Part shown: in pieces, positions 1-8,985 of the stretch
How positions within the stretch are numbered: the first letter of the stretch is position 1
How the letters are laid out: each line of letters starts with the position of its first letter
Assembly: GCA_015494335.1 (NCBI GenBank)
Contig: WGBK01000036.1
Coordinates: 1-12,138, forward strand
Origin: Gammaproteobacteria bacterium
GTDB lineage: Bacteria > Pseudomonadota > Gammaproteobacteria > GCA-001735895
Direction of reading: 5' to 3'
Length of the DNA: 12,138 nt
Translations under genes and position numbers: made by a program
The notes under the pieces: model-generated
The model's database searches: none
What the model saw: only the letters and a program-made list of their open reading frames with translations
Told to the model about the DNA's origin: nothing

Positions 1-542
1 TCATGACCCTGTGTATCGAAAAGCGCGGGGTGCAGAAGCAGGTGCAGTACATGGGCAGTCAGGTACAGCTGGAATACGAGCTGCCGCTGTCCGAGGTGGT
101 GCTGGATTTCTTCGACCGCCTCAAGAGCGTAAGCCGGGGCTATGCTTCCTTCGATTACGAGTTCCTGCGTTTCGAGGCCGCCAACCTGGTCAAGCTGGAT
201 ATCCTCATCAACGGCGAACGGGTCGATGCCCTGTCGATCATCGTTCATCGCGACAATGCCGAGTATCGCGGACGCGAGCTTGCGAGCAAGATGAAGGAGC
301 TGATTCCACGGCAAATGTTCGACGTTGCGATCCAGGCCGCGATCGGCTCCAACATCATCGCCCGGACCAATGTCAAGGCACTGCGCAAGAATGTGACCGC
401 CAAGTGCTATGGTGGTGATGTCACGCGCAAGAAGAAATTGCTGGAAAAGCAGAAGGCCGGCAAGAAACGCATGAAACAGGTAGGCAAGGTGGAAATCCCG
501 CAGGATGCCTTCCTCGCCGTGCTGCAGGTCGACAACAAGTAA
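1..542 (+). CDS. lepA: Elongation factor 4 (LepA), C-terminal part
   Basis: This is the 3' end of the gene for EF4/LepA, the ribosome-associated translational GTPase that back-translocates stalled or mis-translocated ribosomes. About the last 180 of roughly 600 residues are present. The GTPase domain lies off the left edge, and the ATG at base 3 is an internal methionine, not the start. What is visible is the end of the EF-G-like domain V region (ELPLSEVVLDFFDRLKS, then YASFDYEF) and the LepA-specific C-terminal domain: IIARTNVKALRKNVTAKCYG, a Lys/Arg-rich stretch (TRKKKLLEKQKAGKKRMK) and the closing IPQDAFLAVLQVD, all diagnostic of LepA rather than EF-G. The gene ends in TAA at 540-542, 26 bp before lepB. 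lepA-lepB adjacency is the standard proteobacterial arrangement. Identification is very secure; only the N-terminal part cannot be judged. Confidence 0.97.
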   Translation, partial: MTLCIEKRGVQKQVQYMGSQVQLEYELPLSEVVLDFFDRLKSVSRGYASFDYEFLRFEAANLVKLDILINGERVDALSIIVHRDNAEYRGRELASKMKELIPRQMFDVAIQAAIGSNIIARTNVKALRKNVTAKCYGGDVTRKKKLLEKQKAGKKRMKQVGKVEIPQDAFLAVLQVDNK

Positions 543-555
543 AACAATCTATATT
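529..555 (+). promoter_or_regulatory. Possible sigma70-like promoter before lepB
   Basis: TCGACA (529-534, 5/6 match to the -35 consensus) and TATATT (550-555, 5/6 match to the -10 consensus) are separated by 15 bp, shorter than the usual 17. This is one of the few AT-rich spots in the window. Transcription would start near 562, leaving only about 7 nt before the lepB ATG at 569, so a transcript from here would be almost leaderless. That, the short spacer and the likelihood of read-through from lepA make this a weak call. Confidence 0.2.
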
Positions 556-568
556 GGACCCTCAAACC

Positions 569-1375
569 ATGATCGATTTCGATTTCGAATTCTTCCTTGT
601 CCTGGCCGTCGTCTTCAGCGGATTGCTGTGGGGCATCGACAGCCTCTTCTTTGCCTCCAAACGACGCCAGCATCAGGGGCAGGGCGTGGCTGCCCGGGAG
701 CCTGTACTGGTAGAGTATGCGCGCTCCTTCTTTCCGGTGCTGCTGGTGGTACTGCTGCTGCGCTCCTTCCTCTACGAGCCCTTCCGCATTCCCTCCGGGT
801 CGATGATGCCGACGCTGCTGGTCGGCGATTTCATACTCGTCAACAAGTACGACTATGGCCTGCGATTGCCGGTATTGCACACCAAACTGACCGAGGGCGA
901 AGCGCCGAAACGCGGTGACGTGATGGTATTCCGCTTCCCCGAAAACGAATCGCTGGATTTCATCAAGCGCGTCATCGGTCTGCCCGGCGACCACATCCAG
1001 TATTACAACCGCCGTCTGACCATCAACGGCAAGCCGTTGCCGGTAGAGTATCTGGGCAAGTACGAAGGGCAGGGCACCGGGCCGGACAGCATGCAGGGCG
1101 CCGAAGTTTACAAGGAAACCATCGACACCGTGACCCACCTGATGATGACTGACCCGAAGGTGCCCTACAGCGCCGACGGCGAGCTGGTTGTTCCGCAAGG
1201 GCAGTATTTTGTCATGGGCGATAACCGTGATCACAGCAACGACAGTCGTTACTGGGGTTTCGTGCCCGAGAAGAACCTGGTGGGCAAGGCCGTGGGCATC
1301 TGGATGCACTGGGATTGGCGCAATGGCGGCAGTGGGCTAGACTTGTCTCGTATCGGCGCATTGCCAACCCAATAA
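569..1375 (+). CDS. lepB: Signal peptidase I (leader peptidase)
   Basis: Signal peptidase I is an inner-membrane serine protease with its active site facing the periplasm. It cleaves signal peptides from Sec- and Tat-exported proteins. The 268-residue protein has two N-terminal membrane segments (about 7-28 and 54-68) with a basic cytoplasmic loop between them (KRRQ), as in E. coli LepB. Box B (IPSGSMMPTLLVGD) supplies the nucleophile Ser78, box D (FIKRVIGLPGD) the general base Lys133, and box E is GDNRDHSNDSRYWGFV. All catalytic elements are intact. I chose ATG 569 over the in-frame TTG at 554, because the TTG adds only five residues. The Shine-Dalgarno sequence is weak (GGA at 556-558). The gene follows lepA by 26 bp and precedes the DUF4845 gene by 26 bp, probably within the same operon. 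Confidence 0.97.
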   Translation: MIDFDFEFFLVLAVVFSGLLWGIDSLFFASKRRQHQGQGVAAREPVLVEYARSFFPVLLVVLLLRSFLYEPFRIPSGSMMPTLLVGDFILVNKYDYGLRLPVLHTKLTEGEAPKRGDVMVFRFPENESLDFIKRVIGLPGDHIQYYNRRLTINGKPLPVEYLGKYEGQGTGPDSMQGAEVYKETIDTVTHLMMTDPKVPYSADGELVVPQGQYFVMGDNRDHSNDSRYWGFVPEKNLVGKAVGIWMHWDWRNGGSGLDLSRIGALPTQ

Positions 1376-1401
1376 AGATCACCCGCACAGGTACGAACAT
1401 C

Positions 1402-1785
1402 ATGAATCATCGTCAACAGAACGGCATGACCACCCTCGGCTGGATCATCGTCATCGCCATCTTCAGTTTCATCGTCGTTACCGGTTTCAAGATTCTGCCG
1501 CTGTATCTGGATTTCATGAATGTGAAGAATGCGATGCAAGCGGTGGAACGGCGGGCCGAGGAAGGCGACAGCAAGGTCGATCCGCGCTCCAAGCGCGATC
1601 TCTGGGTTTCTCTTGCAAACCAGTTGAAGATCAATTCCGTGTACGGTCTGAAAAAGGAGAACTTCAAGTTCAAGCGCAAGGATGGCGTGACCACCATCAC
1701 CGTGGACTACGAAGCCCGCAAGCCCTATTTCGATCGCATGTTCATTGGCGCCCATTTCGTCTATTCGGTGGATATCAACAAGTGA
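1402..1785 (+). CDS. DUF4845 family small membrane protein
   Basis: A 127-residue protein matching, by position and composition, the DUF4845 family encoded between lepB and rnc in Pseudomonas and relatives. Its function is not known. It has one N-terminal hydrophobic segment (about residues 13-28), preceded by a short basic and polar stretch ending in NGMTTLGW, then a soluble domain of about 95 residues, probably periplasmic, with a long amphipathic region (MNVKNAMQAVERRAEEGD) and a C-terminal beta-rich part (GVTTITVDYEARKPYF, FVYSVDINK). The N-terminus resembles a type IV pilin or pseudopilin (a Gly, then a hydrophobic helix), but the conserved Glu at mature position 5 is missing, so prepilin processing is doubtful. 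ATG 1402 is preferred because upstream frame extensions run into lepB. Its stop overlaps the rnc GTG start (GTGA), implying translational coupling. Confidence 0.85.
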   Translation: MNHRQQNGMTTLGWIIVIAIFSFIVVTGFKILPLYLDFMNVKNAMQAVERRAEEGDSKVDPRSKRDLWVSLANQLKINSVYGLKKENFKFKRKDGVTTITVDYEARKPYFDRMFIGAHFVYSVDINK

Positions 1786-2468
1786 GTTCCCTGAAGAAGC
1801 TGCAGGTCGTTCTCAACTATTCGTTTCAGGATGAGCAGCTGCTGCAGAAGGCGATCACCCACCGCAGCTTCTCCAAGTCACTCAACAACGAGCGCCTCGA
1901 ATTCCTCGGCGACAGCGTGCTGGGCCTGGTCATCTCCGAACATCTGTTCAAGCGTCTGAAGAAGGCTACCGAGGGCGAGCTGAGCCGTATCCGCGCCAGC
2001 CTGGTGAAGGAAGACGCGCTGGCGATGGTGGCCCGGGATATCAATCTCGGCGACTACCTGCGGCTGGGTAGCGGCGAACTCAAGAGCGGCGGTTTTCGCC
2101 GCGCCTCGATTCTCTCCGATGCCATGGAAGCCATCTTCGGCGCCATCTATCTCGATGGCGGCTTTGACCAGGTGCGCAAGACCATTCACTACCTCTACGA
2201 GGACTACCTGGTCACCCTGCCGGAACCGAAGGATCTCAAGGATCCGAAGACCAGTCTGCAGGAGTACCTGCAGGGCGTGAAACAGCCGCTGCCCGTGTAC
2301 CAGGTGGTCAAGACCGAGGGCAAGTCCCACGACCAGACCTTCACCGTGGAGTGCCGCATTCCCGGCCTGGGCCTGGTTACCACGGGCACCGGCAACAGCC
2401 GCAAGCGCGCCGAGCAGATGGCAGCCTCGGCGGCTCTCAAGCAGACGGCAAGGCATCATGGCGGATGA
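1782..2468 (+). CDS. rnc: Ribonuclease III
   Basis: RNase III is a homodimeric, Mg-dependent endonuclease that cuts double-stranded RNA. It processes the rRNA precursor and turns over structured mRNAs and sRNA-mRNA duplexes. The 228-residue protein has an N-terminal RNase III domain (about 1-150) with signature NERLEFLGDSVLG and catalytic acids Glu37, Glu40, Asp44, Asp113 and Glu116 (the last two in SDAMEAIFGAIYLDGG), one residue shifted from E. coli numbering. A C-terminal dsRNA-binding domain (about 153-225) opens with DPKTSLQEYLQG and ends GTGNSRKRAEQMAASAAL. The start is GTG at 1782 within GTGA, overlapping the DUF4845 stop by 4 bp. The protein begins MSSLKKLQVVL, the right register for the family. 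Its end overlaps era by 11 bp; rnc-era coupling is typical of proteobacteria. In E. coli RNase III cleaves its own leader; I see no comparable leader here because rnc lies inside an operon. Confidence 0.98.
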   Translation: MSSLKKLQVVLNYSFQDEQLLQKAITHRSFSKSLNNERLEFLGDSVLGLVISEHLFKRLKKATEGELSRIRASLVKEDALAMVARDINLGDYLRLGSGELKSGGFRRASILSDAMEAIFGAIYLDGGFDQVRKTIHYLYEDYLVTLPEPKDLKDPKTSLQEYLQGVKQPLPVYQVVKTEGKSHDQTFTVECRIPGLGLVTTGTGNSRKRAEQMAASAALKQTARHHGG

Positions 2469-3348
2469 TTTCCGCTGTGGCTTCGTCGCCCTCATCGGCA
2501 AGCCCAACACCGGCAAGTCCACGCTGATGAACGCGCTGATCGGTGAGAAGCTGTCGATCACCGCGCCGCGTCCCCAGACTACCCGCCATCAGATCCTCGG
2601 CATCAAGACCACCGATCACTGCCAGTGCATCTTCGTGGACACGCCGGGGCTGCACCGGGATCAGAAGAAAGCCATCAATCGCTACATGAATCGCGCGGCC
2701 GGCAGCGTCATCGATGATGTCGATCTGGTCTGCGTGCTGCTCGACGCGCGCCGCATCGACGAGGAAGACCTTGCGGTGCTCGAACGACTGCCGAAGCACG
2801 ACCGGGTGTTGCTGATTCTCAACAAGATCGATCGCATGTCCAAGCCGGATCTGTTGCCGGTGATCCAGCGCCTGTCCGAGACCGCGCCGGGCCGCGAAAT
2901 CATCCCGGTCTCCGCGTTGAAGCGGGAGAATCTCGACCACCTGATCGAGGAGATCGAAAAGCGGCTGCCGGTGGGCGTGCCGCAATACCCCGACGATCAA
3001 CTCACCGACCGTCCCATGCGCTTCATCGTCGCCGAGATCGTGCGCGAGAAGCTGTTCCGGCGGCTGACCCAGGAATTGCCCTACGCGCTGACCGTCAGCG
3101 TCGATCATTATCGTCAGGAGAACGATCTGCTGCGCATCTCGGCCACCGTCTGGGTCGAGCGCAAGTCCCAGAAGGGCATCATCATCGGCAAGGGCGGGCA
3201 GCAACTGAAGCAGATCGGCAGCGAGGCGCGGGCCGACATCGAGCGCCTGGTCGGGCAGAAGGTATTTCTGCAGCTGTGGGTCAAGGTGCGCGAAGGCTGG
3301 TCCGACGACGAGCGTTCGCTGGCGGCTTTCGGTTACAGCGAGACATAG
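2458..3348 (+). CDS. era: GTPase Era
   Basis: Era is an essential Ras-like GTPase that binds the 3' end of 16S rRNA through a KH domain and assists 30S subunit maturation. The 296-residue protein carries G1 (GKPNTGKST, residues 14-22), an effector region (RPQTTRHQI), G3 (DTPG, 61-64), G4 (NKID, 122-125) and G5 (VSALK). The C-terminal KH domain has the GXXG-type loop IIGKGG near 242-247, followed by QQLKQIGSEARADIE. All are intact and the length is normal (E. coli Era has 301). ATG 2458 lies within the last codons of rnc with an AAGG Shine-Dalgarno 4 nt upstream. Translation of the two is likely coupled, which fits both acting in rRNA maturation. The TAG stop is followed immediately by an ATG that opens a 24-codon ORF. 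Confidence 0.98.
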   Translation: MADDFRCGFVALIGKPNTGKSTLMNALIGEKLSITAPRPQTTRHQILGIKTTDHCQCIFVDTPGLHRDQKKAINRYMNRAAGSVIDDVDLVCVLLDARRIDEEDLAVLERLPKHDRVLLILNKIDRMSKPDLLPVIQRLSETAPGREIIPVSALKRENLDHLIEEIEKRLPVGVPQYPDDQLTDRPMRFIVAEIVREKLFRRLTQELPYALTVSVDHYRQENDLLRISATVWVERKSQKGIIIGKGGQQLKQIGSEARADIERLVGQKVFLQLWVKVREGWSDDERSLAAFGYSET

Positions 3349-3423
3349 ATGACTCGTATTCCGTTATCCATTCGCGCATGGCCACTGGTGCGGCACGCGA
3401 TTAGACGACGAGCCCCTGTTTGA
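3349..3423 (+). CDS. Candidate 24-residue ORF bridging era and recO
   Basis: This short reading frame fills the era-recO gap exactly. Its ATG abuts the era stop (TAGATG, 3346-3351) and its TGA overlaps the recO ATG (TGATG, 3421-3425). The peptide begins MTRIPLSIRAWPLVRHA and ends IRRRAPV. It is strongly basic (six Arg, one His, no acidic residues) with a short hydrophobic stretch. No clear Shine-Dalgarno precedes it, and none precedes recO either. A plausible reading is a coupling peptide: ribosomes ending era restart here and are delivered to the recO start. It could equally be a chance frame in a 74-bp spacer. I know of no described homolog and assign no protein function. Confidence 0.35.
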   Translation: MTRIPLSIRAWPLVRHAIRRRAPV

Positions 3424-4118
3424 TGATCGGGAATGTCGACGATCAACCGGCCTTCATCCTGCATCGCCGTGACTACCGCGAATCCAGCCTTCTGCTCGAA
3501 CTGATCACTGCCGATCACGGCCGGGTTCCGGCGTTGGCCAGGGGCGCGCGCAAGCGTCGCGACGTGGGCAGTTTTCAACCCGGCTGCCGACTGTCGGTGG
3601 GCTGGCGCGGTCGGGGCGAGCTGAAGACCCTGGCCGGCATCGAAAGCCGTCGCATCGAGATCCCTGCCGATTGCCAGCTGCCGCTGCTCTATGTCAACGA
3701 ACTGCTGATCGCCCTGTTGCCCCGTTTCGAACCCCAACCCGGCCTGTTCGAGCGCTACCAGCATCTGCTGCTGTCCTTTGCCGCGGGCGACCTGCAGGCG
3801 GCCCTGCGCGGTTTCGAGATGGACCTGCTCGCCACTCTGGGACTGATGCCAAGCCTTGACCGGCAGGCCGACGGCTCCGCGCTGCAGCCGGATTTTCACT
3901 ATCGTTTGCAGCCCCAGGGCGGGTTGCAGCCCTGCATGGACAATCACAGGGGCGCATTGACAGGCAAGCGCTGGCTGGCCATCGCAGAACGCGATTTCGG
4001 GAGCGAGGAGCCGCGTTCCGATGCCTTGCGCGTGCTGCGCAAAATCATCGATTCCAACCTGGGTGGGCGGGAGCTACAATCGCGCAAACTCTATCTGCAA
4101 ATGACGAGAAAGGACTGA
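3423..4118 (+). CDS. recO: DNA repair protein RecO
   Basis: RecO works in the RecFOR pathway: with RecR it displaces SSB and loads RecA onto gapped single-stranded DNA, and it can anneal complementary strands. The 231-residue protein has the N-terminal OB fold (about 8-80), opening QPAFILHRRDYRESSLLLEL and continuing DHGRVPALARGARKRR, a family hallmark. GRGELKTLAGIESR and LYVNELLIALLPR follow, then a helical C-terminal domain with ALRGFEMDLLATLG. The end, LGGRELQSRKLYLQM, matches the E. coli tail LGGKPLKSRELF. No zinc-binding Cys cluster is present, as is usual in gammaproteobacteria. An in-frame stop at 3402-3404 limits the start to ATG 3423 or TTG 3420, and ATG is preferred. The site lacks a good Shine-Dalgarno and overlaps the stop of the preceding 24-codon ORF. 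One base separates its stop from the pdxJ start. Confidence 0.96.
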   Translation: MIGNVDDQPAFILHRRDYRESSLLLELITADHGRVPALARGARKRRDVGSFQPGCRLSVGWRGRGELKTLAGIESRRIEIPADCQLPLLYVNELLIALLPRFEPQPGLFERYQHLLLSFAAGDLQAALRGFEMDLLATLGLMPSLDRQADGSALQPDFHYRLQPQGGLQPCMDNHRGALTGKRWLAIAERDFGSEEPRSDALRVLRKIIDSNLGGRELQSRKLYLQMTRKD

Positions 4119-4119
4119 C

Positions 4120-4866
4120 ATGACGGCTTCCCCCCTTCTGCTTGGCGTCAATATCGACCATGTGGCCACGCTGCGCCAGGCGCGCGGCACGCGCTATCCC
4201 GACCCGGTCACGGCGGCCCTGATCGCCGAGCAGTCGGGCGCGGACTCGATCACCTTTCATCTGCGCGAGGACCGGCGCCATATCCAGGAGCGCGATGCGC
4301 GCCTGCTCAAGGAGATGACCCAGACCAAGCTCAACCTGGAAATGGCGGTTACCGACGAGATGCTGGCCTTCGCCGAGGAACTGCAGCCGGAAGATTGCTG
4401 CCTGGTGCCGGAAAAGCGCGAGGAGCTGACTACCGAGGGCGGGCTCGATGTGATCGAACATTTCGAGCGGGTGCGGCAGGCCTGCGAACGCCTGGCGGCG
4501 GCGGGTACGCGCGCCTCCCTGTTCATCGATGCCGATCGGGCCCAGATCGACGCCGCGGTGGACTGCGGAGCGCCGGTAGTGGAGATCCACACCGGGCACT
4601 TCGCCGATGCCGTCGGCGAGGAACAACAGCGCCTGTTGCAGGATATCCAGGCCGCCATCGCCTATGCCCATGAGCGCGGCCTGCAGGTCAATGCCGGGCA
4701 TGGCCTGAACTACCACAATGTCCAGGCCATCGCCGCCAACCCTCTGCTGGTCGAGCTGAACATCGGCCATGCCATCATTGCCGATGCGGTATTTCGTGGT
4801 CTGGCCGAATCGGTACGCGAGATGAAGCGATTGATGCTCGAAGCGCGCGACCTGGCCGGGGTCTGA
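4120..4866 (+). CDS. pdxJ: Pyridoxine 5'-phosphate synthase
   Basis: PdxJ condenses 1-deoxy-D-xylulose 5-phosphate with 3-amino-2-oxopropyl phosphate to form pyridoxine 5'-phosphate, closing the ring in the DXP-dependent vitamin B6 pathway. The enzyme is a cytoplasmic TIM barrel that forms octamers. The 248-residue protein matches the family throughout: GVNIDHVATLRQARGTRYPD (9-28), HLREDRRHIQ with His47, Arg49 and His54, NLEMAVTDEM with Glu74, VPEKREELTTEGGLD, SLFIDAD, VNAGHGLNYHN with His194 as general acid, and ELNIGHAII near the end. The ATG at 4120 has the best ribosome binding site in the cluster (AAAGGA, 4109-4114, 5 nt spacing). It lies 1 bp after recO and 1 bp before acpS. The recO-pdxJ-acpS order is common in gammaproteobacteria. 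Confidence 0.98.
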   Translation: MTASPLLLGVNIDHVATLRQARGTRYPDPVTAALIAEQSGADSITFHLREDRRHIQERDARLLKEMTQTKLNLEMAVTDEMLAFAEELQPEDCCLVPEKREELTTEGGLDVIEHFERVRQACERLAAAGTRASLFIDADRAQIDAAVDCGAPVVEIHTGHFADAVGEEQQRLLQDIQAAIAYAHERGLQVNAGHGLNYHNVQAIAANPLLVELNIGHAIIADAVFRGLAESVREMKRLMLEARDLAGV

Positions 4867-4867
4867 A

Positions 4868-5260
4868 GTGCTGGCGGGGATCGGGGTCGATATCGCCGAG
4901 ACGGCGCGCTTCGAGCGGCTGCAACAGCGCTTTGGTGACCGCATCGCAAGACGCATCCTGACCGAGCGGGAATTCGACCGTTACCTGCAACGGCAACGCA
5001 GCGCGACCTTCCTGGCGAGCCGTTTCGCGGCCAAGGAAGCCGCCAGCAAGGCCCTGGGCACCGGTATCGCCCGGGGCGTCCGCTTTCACGATATCGAGAT
5101 CAGCAACAACGAGGCGGGAAAGCCGGAGCTGAGTTTCCACGGTACGGCCGCGGAAATGCTGCGGCAGCGGGGAATCCGTCAGAGCCTGCTGTCGCTGTCC
5201 GACGAAAAACACTATGCCGTGGCCATGGTGGTGCTGGAGGCTGGCGACCCGGCTTGCTGA
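4868..5260 (+). CDS. acpS: Holo-[acyl-carrier-protein] synthase
   Basis: AcpS transfers 4'-phosphopantetheine from coenzyme A to the conserved serine of apo-ACP, activating fatty acid synthesis; it works as a trimer. At 130 residues it is normal length. The N-terminal motif GIGVDIAETARFERL provides the Mg-binding Asp8. SRFAAKEAASKALGTGI provides Glu57 and the CoA-binding helix, and VRFHDIEISNNEAGKPEL is the usual third motif. The start is GTG at 4868, 1 bp after the pdxJ stop, with GGGG at 4858-4861 as a Shine-Dalgarno; this gives the canonical beginning of the protein. It is the last plus-strand gene of the cluster. Its TGA (5258-5260) is 1 bp from the stop of the convergent kinase gene, with no hairpin-plus-T-tract terminator in between. 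Confidence 0.96.
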   Translation: MLAGIGVDIAETARFERLQQRFGDRIARRILTEREFDRYLQRQRSATFLASRFAAKEAASKALGTGIARGVRFHDIEISNNEAGKPELSFHGTAAEMLRQRGIRQSLLSLSDEKHYAVAMVVLEAGDPAC

Positions 5261-5261
5261 G

Positions 5262-8002
<2,741 letters not shown>

Positions 8003-8006
<4 letters not shown>

Positions 8007-8956
8007 GGGCCGAGCTTGCGGATGGCTTCGTGCAGCTCATCCAGCTGCGGCAGCTGGATGTCGAGGGATTCGGCCACGCGTTGATTGACCTCGATGGCAA
8101 AATAGCGGGCCAGCGAATAGGGGCGTTCAGGCGGATTGCCTTGCAGCCAGTTCAGGCTCAATTCTGCGATCTGCCGGCCGATCTGTTCCGGTGTCGTGTA
8201 GAGAGCGCCGAGGGCGCCGGCCCGAACATGGGATAGAGAGTAGCTGATGACCGGTTTGCGCAGGCGATAGGCGGCAAGCAGGATGCCCTTCAGAGTCTTG
8301 CGGTTGTAGATGTCGGGTGACGGTACGGCGAGCAGGTTGTCGCTCTGTTGCAGCAAGCGTCGTACTGCTGCGACCGGGTTGGCATGGTCGCTGCGCAGGG
8401 TCTTCTGGATGACTTCGACGCCTTCCCGGTCGGCCTTCTCTTGCAGTTCGGCCGGGTTGTAGGCGGCTTCTTCCGAATCCAGCAGACCGATCCTTCGCCC
8501 ACCGCTCAGCAGGTGGTCAAAACGCAGCACGCGTTCCATCGGCTGGTCCAGCAACAGGCTGTGGCTGTCGATCAGGGGCGGGTCGGTGAGGTACTGGTAG
8601 CGGGTCAGGTAGGCGTGCAGCATCGGTCGCTCGAGATCCAGGCCGCCGAGCTGGCGCATCGCCCGGGCGCCCAGGGTGACGATCAGACTGGCATGGGCGA
8701 GTCCTTCGCGCCGGCTTTCGATCTGATCGCTGGAAATGGAGATGATCTGTCCGACCTGATCGGACAGTCGTTTCTCGATCTGCTGGATGCTGCGCTGGAA
8801 GAAGGGGTTGTCGCTACTGCTTACGATCCACAGCACGCGATCCTGCGGGGCCAGGTCCGGGTTGACCAGAATCGAACCCATCGCGCCCGTCAGCCAGAAC
8901 AGACCGAGCAACAGCAAATGGGCGCGAAAAGGCCTTGGGTTCCATCGATACTTCAT
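8003..8956 (-). CDS. Periplasmic ABC-type substrate-binding protein, PF04392-like
   Basis: A 317-residue exported protein resembling the ABC_sub_bind (PF04392) type of periplasmic binding protein, a two-lobed Venus-flytrap fold related to LacI/RbsB-type domains. A basic N-terminus and hydrophobic segment (about 13-31) form a signal peptide or uncleaved anchor. There is no lipobox Cys and no clear cleavage site. Lobe 1 has DRVLWIVSSSDNPFFQRSI, ISISSDQI and HASLIVTLGARAMRQL. Lobe 2 has SGGRRIGLLDSEE, NLLAVPSPDIYN and, near 217-250, YNRKTLKGILLAAYRLRKP and SHVRAGALGALYTTPEQIG, the most family-like stretch. There are no ABC permease or ATPase genes beside it, so a receptor role in signalling is more likely than transport. 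ATG 8956 has AAGGA 8 nt upstream (complement of 8965-8969), 29 nt after the receptor stop. Its own stop overlaps the kinase start. The ligand is unknown. Confidence 0.82.
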
Positions 8957-8985
8957 TCCTGCGATCCTTAGGTCCCGTTGCGGTG

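Noticed and set aside
407..1309. 300-codon open frame on the minus strand across lepB
   Set aside because: Antisense shadow of the intact lepB and lepA genes. Composition is low-complexity His/Val/Gln-rich with no recognisable domain.
4868..5260. Possible later acpS start codon
   Set aside because: The GTG at 4868 gives the canonical GIGVDIAETARF N-terminus with the Mg-binding Asp8; any later start would remove it.
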